The notes: a model not told the origin generated them from the letters alone. Numbered from the stretch's first letter, positions 11,115 to 22,219 are shown. The stretch is 64,000 bases of DNA from Anas platyrhynchos (GCF_047663525.1 NC_092603.1:661501-725500), one strand, 5' to 3'. Program-made: numbers and translations.

Positions 11115-11930
11115 CGGATCCGGGACCCTAAAGAGGGACCCCGAAACTGGGAGCGGATCCGCAGTGGGCTGGGGGACCCCAAAAGGGGCTGCGGGACCCC
11201 AAAAGTGGGAGCAGGACCCCCCCAAAAGGGGCTGAGGGACCCCAAAAGGGGCTGAAAAAAACCAAAAGACACTGAAGAACCCCAAAAGGAGCTGAGGGAC
11301 CCCAAAAGGGGCTGAGGGACCCTGAAAGTGGGACCAGGACCCCAAAAGGGTCAGAAGAACCCCAAAAGTGGGACCAGGACCCCAAAAGGCACTGAAGGAC
11401 CCCAAAAGGAGCTGAGGGACCCTAAAAGGGGCTGAAGAACCCCAAAAGTTGCTGAGGGACCCCAAAAGTGGAACCAGGACCCCAAAAGGATCTGAAGAAC
11501 CCCAAAAGGGACTGAAGAACACAAAAAGGGACTGAAGAACCCCAAAAGTGGGACCAGGGCCCCAAAACTGACAGTGGGACTCTGAAGGTGCTTAGGGCAC
11601 CCCAAAACCAGCTCCAGGACCCCAAACTTGGATATTTTGCCCCAAAAGCAGCAGCTCTGGCACTGATGTTGTGACCTGGACCCCAAAAGCAGCTCCAGGA
11701 CCCCAAAACCCGCAGCAGGACCCCGAAAACACCCCCGGGATGTTGTAGACCTGCAGCAGGACCCCAAAAGCAGCAGCAGAACCCCAAAATCCTATCAGGA
11801 TCCTAAAAAAAAACAGCACCGGGACCCGAAATCCACCTCTTGGACCCCAAAATCAGCCTCGGGACCCCGAAATCGGCCTTGGGACCCCAAAAGCAGCCCT
11901 CAGGGCTTCAGGTACCCCTGGGACCCCACC
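11115..11930 (+). repeat. Intergenic minisatellite (GACCCCAAAAG family)
   Basis: Units of about 21 bp of the type GACCCCAAAAGGGGCTGAGG and GACCCCAAAAGTGGGACCAG. No gene is seen. Confidence 0.8.
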
Positions 11931-11934
11931 GCAT

Positions 11935-12378
11935 GTCCCCCTCCTGTCCTTGTCCGCCCCCCAAATCCAGTGTCCCCCCCGACCCTATTAGGGTCCCCTT
12001 GTCCCTCCTGTGTCCCCCCTGACCCTATTGGGGTCCTCCCATCCCTATTGGGGTCCCCCCTACCCTGTTGGGGTCCCCCTGTCCCTCCCATGTCCCCCCC
12101 ATCCCTATTGGGGTCCCCCCCTCATCCCCATGTCCCCCCCAACCCTTTTGGGGTCCCCCCGACCCTTTTGGGTTCCCCCCATCCCCATGTCCCCCCCGAC
12201 CCTATTGGGGTCCCCCCGACCCTTTTAGGGTCCCCCTGACCCTATTGGGGTCCCCTGACCCTTTTGGGGTCCCCCCCTCATCCCTGTGTCTCCCCCAACC
12301 TTTTTGGGGTCCCCCTGACCTTTTTGGGGTCCCTCCCGTGCCCCGCTGACTCCCCCCTCCCCCTCTGTCCCCCCCCAG
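11935..12378 (+). repeat. Intergenic or intronic minisatellite before the 12.4-kb gene
   Basis: Units of 17-20 bp of the type CCCTATTGGGGTCCCCCCGA. It ends in a pyrimidine tract and an AG at 12377-12378, which looks like a splice acceptor for the next exon. Confidence 0.75.
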
Positions 12379-12389
12379 GTCCCCACCCC

Positions 12390-15300
12390 ATGGCCGAGGG
12401 GGGCTCGCACCCCGGGGACGTCACCGCCGGCCCCGCAGCGCGTCCCCACCCCCCTTGGGGACAACCCGTTGGGGTCCCCGAGGGGGACGGGGCCACCCCC
12501 GGCGTCCCCACCGTCACTGTCACCCCCTGGGCCGGTGGCATCACCATCACTGTCACCGCCGCGCCGGACATCGGGGACGTCGGGGACATCGAGGACATCG
12601 GGGACATTGGGGACGTTGGGGGCGCTGAGGACATTGGGGACATCAAGGACATTGGGGGCGTTGAGGGCGTTGGGGATGTTGGGGACATCAAGGACATCAA
12701 AGACATTGGGGACGTTGGGGGTGTTGGGGACATTGGGGTCATTGGGGACATCAAAGACATCGGGGATGTTGGGGACATTGGGGGTGTTGAGGGCGTTGGG
12801 GACATTGGGGTCATTGGGGACGTTGGGGACTTTGGGGACATCAAGGACGTTGGGGACATTGGGGACATCCGGGGTGTTGGGGACGTTAGGGTCATTGGGG
12901 ACATTGGGGTCATGGGGGACATTGGGGACATCGGGGGCGTTGGGGACATTGGGGACATCAAAAACGTTGGGGACATCAGGGACATTGGGGGCGTTGGGGA
13001 CGTTGGGGACATTGGGGGTGTTGGGGACATTGGGGACATTGGGGTCATTGGGGATGTTGGGGACATTGGGGACATCAAAGACATCAGGGACATCGAGGGC
13101 GTTGGGGACATCAAGGACATTGGGGCCGTTGAGAACGTTGGGGACATTGGGGGTGTTGGGGACATTGGGGACATTGAGGACATCAAGGACATCAAGGACA
13201 TTGGGGCCATTGGGGGCGTTGGGGACGTTGGGGACATCGGGGGTATTGGGGACATTAGGGATTTGGGGGACATTGGGGACATCCCAGCCCCAAGGGGCAT
13301 CGGGGGCGTTGGGGACATTGGGGATGGGGACAGCGGTGTCCCCAAAGTGGGCGAGGACACTGGGGACGTTCCTGGGGACACTGGGGACGTTGGGGACATC
13401 GGGGACAAGGGTTTTGGGGACGGGGACGTCATTACCCTAAGGGACCTTGGGGACAAGGGCATTGGGGTCAAGGACATTGAGGTCAAGGACGTTGGGGACA
13501 AGGACGTCCCCGCTCCAGGGGACACCAGGGACAGGAATGTCCCCATCCCAGGGGACACTGGGGACAAGGATGTTGGGGACATGGAGGCGGTGGCCCTAAG
13601 GGACGTTGGGGACAGGGACATTGGGGACAAGGGCATTGGGGTCAAGGACGTTGGGGTCAAGGGCGTTGGGGTCAAGGGTGTTGGGGACATTGGGGACATT
13701 GGGGGCATTGGGGATGTTGGGGACAGGGACGTTGGGGACAAGGACATTGGGGTCAAGGGCGTTGGGGACGTTGGGGACAGGGCTGTCACCACCCCAAGGG
13801 ATGTTGGGGACAATGGGGAGGGGGACAATAGGGTTGGGGACAATGGGGACATTGGGGTCAAGGACGTTGGGGACATTGGGGACAGGGACGTTGGGGTCAA
13901 GGACATTGGGGACATTGGGGTCAGGGACACCGGGGTTGGGGAGATTGGGGACATTGGGGTTGGGGACATTGGGGACGTTGGGGACATCGGGGCCACGGGG
14001 CCGCGTGCCGCCGGTGGCATCACCATCACGGTGACGGCGCCCCCGGCGGAGGACAAGGACGTCCCCGGCGATGACGTCACCGCTGACGTCACCGCTGACG
14101 TCACCGATGACGTCATCACGGGCGGGGGTGGCCCCTCAGCTGTCCCCGCGGCCGGAGGTGACGTCACTTCCGTGGTGGCCGGGGGTGACGTCACCGGTGA
14201 TGTCATCACGGGAAGTGACGTCATCGGTGGGGACGTCTGTGGGGGTGACGTCATCCCCGGAAGTGATGACGTCATACCAGGAAGCGACGACGTCATTTCC
14301 GGAAGTGGTGACATCATTTCCGGAAGTGATGACGTCATTTCCGGAAGTGATGACGTCATCCCCAGAAGCGATGACGTCACTTCCCGGGACCTCTTCGGGG
14401 GTGACATCATCCCCGGAAGTGACCTCACCGACGACGTCATCGGCGGGGACGTTTTGGGGGGCGATGACGTCACTTCCTGCCTTCCCGGGGAGGAGCCGGC
14501 TGCTGACGTCACACCCGGAAATGACCTCACCGATGACGTCATCACCAAGGATGACGTCACGGATGACGTCACTTCCTGCCCGCCGGCTGCTGACCTCGCT
14601 GATGACGTCACCGGGGCCAATGACGTCACTTCCTGTTTCCCCGAGGCCCCCGCCGCTCGGGATGACGTCACCGATGACGTCACAGCGGGCGATGACGTCA
14701 CCGATGACGTCACGCCCGACGATGACGTCACAAATGACGTCACAGCGGGGGGTGACGTCACCGATGACGTCACCGATGACGTCACGGCGGGGGAGGAGCC
14801 GCCCCCAGCCCCCCCCAAAGCCCCCGGCCGCCGTGGCGATGACGTCACCGATGACCTCAGCGATGACGTCATTGATGACGTCACCAGGGAGGGGCGGGGC
14901 CGCCCAGGCGAGGCTCCAGGTAAGGCCCCAAGGGGGGGGCGGGCGGGGCCTTTTGGGGGGGGCGTGGCCTTTAGGGGGCGTGGCCTAGGGGGGTGTGGGC
15001 GTGGCCTGGCGTTGACCACGCCCCTCTCGCCCCCCCCCCCCCCAAAGGTGCCCCCCAGACGCCCCCCCCCGGCTGCCCCCTGGCCTTCCTCGCCCTCCTC
15101 TGCCTCCTCCTCGCCCTCCTCCTCCTCGCCGGGGTCTTCGCGGTAAGGGGGGGGGGCACGGGGGGGGGATTTTTGGGGGGGGAGGTCTTTTTTTGGGGGG
15201 GTTCTTTGGGGGGGTCCTTTTTTGGGGGGGTCTTTGGGGGGTCTTTTATTGGGGGGGGGTTGGGGGGGTCCTTTTTTGGGGGGGGTCTATGGGGGGATTT

Positions 15301-16059
15301 TTTTTGGGGGGGGTCCTGGGGGGGGATTTTTGGGGGGGGGTCTTTGGGGGGCGTGTCTTTTGGGGGGGGTCTTGGGGGGGTCTTTTATTGGAGGAGGGTC
15401 CTCGGGGGGGGTCCTTTGGGGGGGATCTTTTGGGGGGGTCTTTTTTTGGGGGGGGCTTTTTGGGGGGGTCTTTTGGGGGGTCCTTTTTTAGGGGGGTCTT
15501 TTTTTGGGGGGGTCTTTTGGGGAGGGGTCTTTGGGGGGGGCTTTTTGGGGGGGCTCTTTTTGGGGGGTCTTTTTGGGGGGGTCTTGGGGGAGGTCTTTTT
15601 TTGGGGGGGGTCTTTGGGGGGGGCCTTTTGGGGAGGTCCTTGGGGAGGTCTTTTTTTGGGGGGGGTCTTTGCGGGGGGGCTTTTTGGGGGGGGTCTTTTG
15701 GAGGGGGGCTTTAGGGATGGGTCCCTGGGGGGGAATCTTTTATTGGGGGGGGGGTTGGGGGGGGGGCTTTTTTGGGGTTGTTTTTTTTTGGGGGGGGGGG
15801 TCCTGGACCCTTTTGGGGGGGTCCTGACCCATTTTGGGGGGGGTCCTGATCCTTTTTGGGGGGGGCTCAAGCGGGGCTCCCAAACATTTTTTTGGGGTGG
15901 GGGCCACGGGGGGGCCCTGGGCGCTTTGTGGGGGGGGTCCCCAAGAGGGGGGGTCCCCGAGGGGGGGGGGTCACCACCCCCCCATGTGCCCCCCCCCCCC
16001 AGGCCGTGCACTACGTCAAGGTCTTCGTCATCAGCTCCGCCGCCTTCCCCGTCCCCTGA
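12390..16059 (+). CDS. Unrecognised Asp-rich repeat protein with one C-terminal membrane span
   Basis: Three exons join in phase: 12390-14919 (phase 1 out), 15048-15142 and 16003-16059, giving about 893 residues. Residues 1-58 are Pro/Gly-rich. Two copies of GGITITVTA bracket a long acidic repeat (GDIGDVGDI type), and a second acidic repeat (DDVTDDVT type) fills residues 560-830. A Leu-rich membrane helix occupies about residues 855-876 and the tail (starting AVHYVKVFVIS) is 18 residues. No signal peptide is visible. The acceptor at 12378 implies an upstream exon; if coding, it should end in phase 1, like the signal-peptide exons of the neighbours. I did not find it. I do not recognise the family. 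Position beside VARS2 recalls the human SFTA2-MUCL3-MUC21 interval, but the ectodomain is acidic rather than Ser/Thr-rich. The exon chain is well supported; the ATG and function are not. Confidence 0.6.
12565..13995 (+). repeat. Coding VNTR A (9-bp GGGGACATT units)
   Basis: Tandem GGGGACATT/GGGGACGTT units, with GGGGTCATT and ATCAAGGAC variants, lie inside the large exon of the 12.4-kb gene and encode GDI/GDV/KDI. The period is a multiple of three, so all plus frames and minus frames remain largely open. Confidence 0.85.
14068..14886 (+). repeat. Coding VNTR B packed with TGACGTCA octamers
   Basis: Units of the form GATGACGTCACC encode DDVT. By hand I count about 31 perfect TGACGTCA palindromes (the CRE/ATF consensus) in about 820 bp, often next to GGAAGTGA or ACTTCC. 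Confidence 0.9.
15143..16002 (+). repeat. G-run intron of the 12.4-kb gene
   Basis: The intron is a run of GGGGGGGTCTTTTTTTGGGG type units, changing to a mixed G-rich sequence after 15790. No exon is seen before the acceptor at 16001-16002. Confidence 0.8.
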
Positions 16060-16166
16060 GCCCCCCCCCCAAAGTGACACCGAGGGGGGGGGACACAGGG
16101 GACAGAGGGGACACCGAGGGGACAAGGGACACCCCCCCCTTGTCCCCCCCCACCCCAAAAAAATTA

Positions 16167-16172
16167 AATAAA
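16167..16172 (+). terminator. Poly(A) signal of the 12.4-kb gene
   Basis: A canonical AATAAA lies 108 bp after the TGA at 16057-16059, inside an A-rich context, followed by a T-containing stretch near 16205. Confidence 0.8.
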
Positions 16173-16364
16173 GGAGCTTGGAAACGTGCCCCCCCCCCCC
16201 CCCCTTTTTGTGTCCCTTTGTTGGGGGGGGGTCACGGTTGGTGGCCCCCGACCTGCCCGGGCTTGTGTCCCCCCCCCCCCGGGGTTGGGGACATGGGGAC
16301 AAAGCCCCATTGTTGTCCCCGGGGTGGCCATGGGGACGGAGGGGGGGTGTGTGGGGGGGGGGAG

Positions 16365-17765
16365 GGGAAACTGGGGGGTACTGGGGGGTACTGGGGGGTA
16401 CTGGGGGGTACTGGGAAGGGGGTGGGGGGGGTTGGGGACATTATGGGGGGGTTGGGGACACTGGGGGGGTTGGGGACATTTGGGGGGGGTTGGGGACATT
16501 ATGGGGGGGGGGACACTGGGGACACTGGGGGGTACTGGGGGGTACTGGGAGGTACTGGGGGGTACTGGGGGGTACTGGGAAGGGGGTGGGGGGGGTTGGG
16601 GACATTATGTGGGGGTTGGGGACATTGGGGGTGTTGGGGACATTATGGGGGGGGTGGGGACACTGGGGACACTGGGGGGTACTGGGAGGTACTGGGAGGT
16701 ACTGGGAGGTACTGGGGGGTACTGGGAAGGGGGTGGGGGGGGTTGGGGACATTATGGGGGGGTTGGGGACACTTGGGGGGGGTTGGGGACATTGGGGGTG
16801 TTGGGGACATTATGGGGGGGGTGGGGACACTGGGGGGGTTGGGGACACTGGGGAGCACTGGGGGGTACTGGGGGGTACTGGGAGGTACTGGGAGGTACTG
16901 GGGGGTACTGGGGGGTACTGGGGGGTGGGAAGGGGGTGGGGGGGGTTGGGGACATTGGGGGGGGTTTGGGGACACTTGGGGGGGGTTGGGGACATTGGGG
17001 GCTACTGGGGGGTACTGGGGGGTACTGGGAGGTACTGGGAGGTACTGGGGGGTACTGGGGGGTACTGGGGGGTGGGAAGGGGGTGGTGGGGGGGTTGGGG
17101 ACATTATGGGGGGGTTGGGGACATTGGGGGGGGGTTTGGGGACATTGGGGGGGTTGGGGACATTATGGGGGGGTGGGGACACTGGGGACACTGGGGGGTA
17201 CTGGGGGGTACTGGGGGGTACTGGGAGGTACTGGGGGGTACTGGGAGGTGGGAAGGGGGTGGGGGGGCGTTGGGGACATTATGGGGGTGTTGGGGACACT
17301 TGGGGGGGTTGGGGACATTATGGGGGGGTTGGGGACACTGGGCACACTGGGGGGTACTGGGGGGTACTGGGAGGTACTGGGAGGTACTGGGGGGTACTGG
17401 GAAGGGGGTGGGGGGGGTTGGGGACATTATGGGGGGGTTGGGGACACTTGGGGGGGGTTGGGGACATTGAGGGTGTTGGGGACATTATGGGGGGGGTGGG
17501 GACACTGGGGACACTGGGGGGTACTGGGGGGTACTGGGAGGTACTGGGGGGTACTGGGAAGGGGGTGGGGGGGGTTGGGGACATTATGGGGGGGTTGGGG
17601 ACACTTGGGGGGGGTTGGGGACATTATGGGGGGGTTGGGGACACTGGGGACACTGGGGGGTACTGGGGGGTACTGGGGGGTACTGGGAGGTACTGGGGGG
17701 TACTGGGGGGTACTGGGAAGGGGGTGGGGGAGGTTGGGGACATTGGGGGGGTTTGGGGACACTGG
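16365..17765 (+). repeat. Intergenic minisatellite (TACTGGGGGG / GGTTGGGGACATTATGG)
   Basis: Blocks of 10-bp TACTGGGGGG units alternate with 17-30 bp GGTTGGGGACATTATGGGGG units in higher-order cycles of roughly 160-190 bp. Nothing else is seen. Confidence 0.85.
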
Positions 17766-17873
17766 GGGGGGGAGGTGGCAGCGGGGCCATTGTCCCCAGA
17801 CCTGGCAAAGGTCCCCCCCCTGTCCCCACCCCCCCCCCGTGTCCCCTCCCAGGGGACGTCCCCGTCCCCATCC

Positions 17874-17880
17874 TATAAAG
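17874..17880 (+). promoter_or_regulatory. TATA box of the 17.9-kb secreted-protein gene
   Basis: TATAAAG lies 49 bp upstream of the ATG at 17923, which would place the transcription start near 17905 and leave a leader of about 18 bases. No AP-1 site was found nearby. Confidence 0.75.
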
Positions 17881-17922
17881 GGGGGGACGCTGGGGGGGGG
17901 GGGGGGACACGCAGGTGGCACC

Positions 17923-20900
17923 ATGGGGGGGACGGGGACACGAGCGGTGGCCTTGGGGACGCTGCTGCTGCTGCTGGGGGGTGAGGGGACGGGGGGGGGC
18001 AGTGGGGACATTGGGGGGGCGTGGGGGGGACATTGGGGACATGGGGGGGGGGAATGGGGGGGCAGTGGGGACATTGGGGGACATTGGGGGGGACGTTGGG
18101 GACATGGGGGGGGACATAGGGGACATTGGGGACATTGGGGGGGCATTGGGGGGACATGGGGGGACATTGGGGGGATGTAGGGGACATTTGGGGACATGGG
18201 GGGGTGTGGGGGACATTTTGGGGGACATTGGGGGGATATTGGGGACATTTGGGGACACGGGGACATTGGGGACACTGGGGGGACATTGGGGGGATATAGG
18301 GGACATTTGGGGACATGGGGGGGACATTGGGGACGTTGGGGACATTGGGGGGACATTGGGGGACATTGGGGAGATATAGGGGACATTTGGGGACATGGGG
18401 GGACATTGGGGGACATTGGGGAGATATAGGGGACATTTGGGGACATGGGGGGGACATTGGGGACATTGGGGACATTGGGGGGACATTGGGGACACGGGGG
18501 GACATTGGGGACGTTGGGGACATTGGGGGGACATTGGGGGACATGGGGGGGATGGGGGGGACATTGGGGACATGGGGGGGACACTGGGGGGACATTGGGG
18601 GGACATTGGGGACATTGGGGACATTGGGGGGACATTGGGGACACGGGGGGACATTGGGGACGTTGGGGACATTGGGGGGACATTGGGGGACATGGGGGGG
18701 ATGGGGGGGACATTGGGGACATGGGGGGGACACTGGGGGGACATTGGGGACATTTGGGGACATTTGGGGACATGGGGGGACATTGGGGGACATTGGGGAG
18801 ATATAGGGGACATTTGGGGCCATTGGGGGGCCATTGGGGGGATGTAGGGGACATTTGGGGACATTGGGGGGACATTGGGGACATGGGGGGACATTGGGGG
18901 GGGTGTGGGGGACATGGGGACATGGGGGGACACTGGGGGGACATTGGGGACATGGGGGAACATGGGGGGGACATGGGGGGACATTGGGGGCATAGGGGGA
19001 CGTTGGGGACATTGGGGGGACATTGGGGACATTTGGGGACATGGAGGGATATTGGGGGGACATTTGGGGACATGGAGGGATATTGGGGGGGACATTGGGG
19101 ACATTTGGGGACATGGGGGGATATTGGGGGACATTGGGGACACTGGGGGGGACATTGGGGGGGTATAGGGGACATTTGGGGACATGGGGGGGACATTGGG
19201 GACGTTGGGGACATTGGGGGGACATTGGGGGGGTGTGGGGGACATGGGGACATGGGGGGACACTGGGGGGACATTGGGGACACTGGGGGGGTGTAGGGGA
19301 CATTTGGGGACATGGGGGGACATTGGGGGGGATATGGGGGACTTGGGGACATTGGGTGGACATTGGGGACAAGGGGGGACATTTGGGGACACGGGGGGAC
19401 ATTGGGGGGACATTGGGGGACATTGGGGACATTTGGGGACATTGGGGGACATTGGGGGGCCATTGGGGGGATATAGGGGACATTTGGGGACATGGGGGGG
19501 ACATTGGGGACATTGGGGACATTGGGGACATGGGGGGACGTTGGGGACACTGGGGGGGACATTGGGGGACATTGGGGACATTTGGGGACATGGGGGGACA
19601 TTGGGGGGACATTGGGGGACATTGAGGACATTTGGGGACATGGGGGGGACATTGGGGCCACGGGGGCCACTGGGGGCCACGTGGCACGGGGACACAAAGG
19701 GACTTGTCCCCATGTCCCCCCCCCGTCCCCATGTCCCCCCCCTGTCCCCCCCCTGTCCCCCCACAGCCTCGTCCGAGCGCGCCCCCCCCGGTGTCCCCGT
19801 CCCTGTCCCCAAACAGCCTTGGGACCGGGCGCTGGCCTCGCTGCTCCGCCTGCTGCTGCCCCCGGGGACAACGGGGACCCCAAAACCGTCCCCAAATTTG
19901 GGGACAGCGGGGACATCCCCCAGCTCGGGGACCATGCCCCAAGGAGCGGGGACCGGACCCCAAATTTTGGGGACGGGACCCCAAGGACCTGGGAAGGGTC
20001 CCCAAGGACCTGGGATGGGTCCCCAAATCTTGGGGTCAGGTCCCCAAAATTTGGGGACGGGTCCCCAAGGTTTAGGGACGCGTCCCCAAAATCCAGGGAT
20101 GGGTCCCCAAAATCCAGGGACGGGTCCCCAAGTATTGGGGTCGTGGCCCCAAGGTTTGGGGACGCGTCCCCAAGGACCCCAAGGACCTGGGGTGGGTCCC
20201 CAAGGCTTGGGGACGGGTCCCCAAAATTTGGGGACACGGCCCCAAGGGTTGGGGACGGGTCCCCAAGGACCCCAAGGACCCGGGGTGGGGTCCCAATTAT
20301 TGGGGTCGTGGCCCCAAGGATTTGGGATGTGGCCCCAAAGACCGGGGACGCGTCCCCAAGGGTTGGGGACGGGTCCCCAAAGTTTGGGGTCACGTCCCCA
20401 AGGTTTGGGGACGGGTCCCCAAGGATTTGGGATGGGTCCCCAAGTTTTGGGGTCATGGCTCCAAGGGCTGAGGATGTGGCCCCAAGGGTTGGGGACACGT
20501 CCCCAAGGTTTGGGGACACTTCCCCAAGGTTTGGGGTCACTTCCTCAATTTTTGGGGTCACTTCCTCAATTTTTGGGGTCACTTCCTCAAGGTTTGGGGT
20601 CGCGTCCCCAAGATTTGGGGTCGCGTCCCCAAGATTTAGGGTCGCGTCCCCAAGGACCCCAAGGACCGGGGATGTGGCCCCAAAGAGCGGGGCCGGGTCC
20701 CCGAGGCCGTCCCCAATCTTTGGGGACGTTTCCCCGAAGGTTGGGGACGTGGTCCCGGGATTTGGGGCCACGGCCCCAAAATTTGGGGTCACGGCCCCGC
20801 TGCCGGGGGTGCCCCGGGAGCGCGGGGAGGAGCTGGAGCCAGGAGGACCTTGGGGACATCGGGGACAGCGGCAGCCGAGGTATGGGGACAACGGGGACAT

Positions 20901-21055
20901 TTGGGGTCGTGGGGGGACAATGGGGTCGTGGGGGGACAATGGGGACATTTGGGGACAATGGGGACGTTTGGGGACAATGGGGTCCCGGCCCCGTCCCTCA
21001 CCGTGTCCCCTCTGCAGGTTGGGGACATTCGGAGGAGCTCCTGGACCGGTCGTAG
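17923..21055 (+). CDS. Secreted heptad-repeat (PQGLGTG) protein, unrecognised family
   Basis: Three exons, both junctions in phase 1: 17923-17980, 19767-20879 and 21018-21055, giving 402 residues. Exon 1 encodes a signal peptide (MGGTGTRAVALGTLLLLLG). The mature N-terminus (ASSERAPPGVPV) leads to a short amphipathic helix (DRALASLLRLLLPPG). About 30 imperfect heptads of PQ(G/N/V)LG(T/S)(G/R/W) type follow, and the C-terminus is acidic (EDLGDIGDSG, ending EELLDRS). The frame is fixed by exon 1 phase and by the last exon, because the 21-bp repeat is open in other frames too. It lies downstream of a TATA box in the cluster that contains CDSN. The Gly/Pro/Gln-rich repeat recalls cornification or mucus proteins, but I cannot name a family. 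Confidence 0.7.
17985..19690 (+). repeat. GGGGACATT minisatellite intron just after the signal-peptide exon
   Basis: About 1.7 kb of GGGGACATTG and GGGGACATTTGGGGACATGG units, with the G-rich strand being the RNA-like strand. Each pair of units meets the simple G-quadruplex pattern of four G-runs with short loops. Confidence 0.85.
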
Positions 21056-21342
21056 GGACGGCCCCAAAAACGTGGCCCTAAATCCGTGTCCCCGTGTCCC
21101 CATCCCAATGTCCCCAACCCCATGACCCCAAACCCGTGACCCCAAACCCGTGACCCCAAATCCGTGGTGGCCCCATGTCCCCATCCCAATGTCCCTGTCC
21201 CCATCCCAATGTCCCCATCCCAGTGTCCCCAACCCCGTGGTGGCCCCGTGGCCCCAAACCCGTGACCCCAAATCCGTGGTGGCCCCGTGTCCCCAACCCC
21301 ATGTCCCTGTCCCCATCCCAGTGTCCCCATCCCAGTGTCCCC

Positions 21343-21348
21343 AGTAAA
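21343..21348 (+). terminator. Candidate AGTAAA poly(A) signal of the 17.9-kb gene
   Basis: AGTAAA, a known weaker variant, lies 288 bp after the TAG at 21053-21055 and just before the 39-bp repeat. No AATAAA was found in between. Confidence 0.45.
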
Positions 21349-21363
21349 GGAGGAAGCAGTGTC

Positions 21364-21990
21364 ACTTGTGGCTCTTCTTAGGGTCATTTATGGGGTCAGG
21401 GAGGTCGTGGGTCTTCATGGGGTCATTTATGGGGTCAGGGAGGTCGTGGCTCTTCTTAGGGTCATTTATAGGATCAGGGAGGTCGTGGGTCTTCTTAGGG
21501 TCATTTATAGGATCAGGGAGGTCGTGGGTCTTCATGGGGTCATTTATAGGATCAGGGAGGTCATGGCTCTTCATGGGGTCATTTATGGGGTCAGGGAGGT
21601 CATGGGTCTTCATGGGGTCATTTATAGGGTCAGGGAGGTCGTGGGTCTTCATGGGGTCGTTTATAGGATCAGGGAGGTCGTGGGTCTTCATGGGGTCATT
21701 TATAGGATCAGGAAGGTCGTGGCTCTTCTTAGGGTCATTTATAGGATCAGGGAGGTCATGGGTCTTCATGGGGTCATTTATAGGATCAGGAAGGTCGTGG
21801 CTCTTCTTAGGGTCATTTATAGGATCAGGGAGGTCATGGGTCTTCATGGGGTCATTTATAGGATCAGGGAGGTCGTGGCTCTTCTTAGGGTCATTTATAG
21901 GATCAGGGAGGTCATGGGTCTTCATGGGGTCATTTATAGGATCAGGGAGGTCGTGGCTCTTCTTAGGGTCATTTATAGGATCGGGGCTCC
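21364..21990 (-). repeat. 39-bp minisatellite (about 16 copies)
   Basis: Each unit on the minus strand encodes KKSHDLPDPINDP or MKTHDLPDPINDP and contains CCTATAAATGACCC. The array starts 11 bases beyond the stop codon of the 22-kb minus gene and ends in a TGA at about 21362. It is open on the plus strand too, so translation is not established. Confidence 0.85.
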
Positions 21991-22000
21991 CCGGGGCAGC

Positions 22001-22219
22001 TCAGGGGCGCCCCCCCCGTGTCTCCTCGCGGTTTGGGGGGGGCTTGGCCTTGTCCCCGTCGCTGTCCCCATTGCTGTCCCCGCTGTCGTCCCCGTTGTCC
22101 ACCCAGGCGGGGAGGGGGGGCCACGGGGCCACGGGGATGCCGGGCTCCTCGGGGCCGGGGGGGGCTTCGGAGGGGGGGGGACGCGGCTGGGGGGGGGGCG
22201 CGGGTCGGCGCTCGGCCAT
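22001..22219 (-). CDS. Small Pro-rich/acidic protein (72 aa), unrecognised
   Basis: The ORF begins with ATG at 22219, one base after a splice acceptor (22221-22223 read on the minus strand), and stops at 22001. It encodes 72 residues: a Pro-rich N-terminal half (EEPGIPVAPWPPLPAWVDN) and an acidic DSGDSNGDSDGD stretch. A first exon with donor AAG|GTATGG ends at 22803 beneath a TATA box at 22878-22884 and seems non-coding. If exon 1 were read in phase 1 it would give a Leu/Pro/Val leader followed by a different frame of this exon, but that leader has no ATG. No signal peptide is present in the 72-aa reading. PSORS1C2 is the human neighbour of CDSN and shares a PWPPxP patch; I regard this as suggestive only. 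Confidence 0.45.
   Translation of the reverse strand: MAERRPAPPPQPRPPPSEAPPGPEEPGIPVAPWPPLPAWVDNGDDSGDSNGDSDGDKAKPPPNREETRGGRP

Noticed and set aside
12264-12390. Upstream in-frame ATG at 12264 as start of the 12.4-kb protein
   Set aside because: It lies in the minisatellite before a clear pyrimidine tract and AG acceptor at 12377-12378, so it is more likely intron or 5' flank than coding.
12278-15019. 913-codon open frame on the minus strand opposite the 12.4-kb gene
   Set aside because: It is Met/Ser/Thr/Pro-rich shadow of the 9-bp and 12-bp plus-strand repeats; it has no splice logic, promoter or non-repetitive domain.
17427-20948. Very long minus-strand frames (up to 1173 codons) of MSPNVPQCPP type
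   Set aside because: They are antisense of the GGGGACATT intron and the heptad-coding exon; no signal, domain or splice support.
19492-21081. 529-codon alternative frame of the 17.9-kb gene
   Set aside because: It cannot be reached from the signal exon, which ends in phase 1, and it does not join the last exon in frame.
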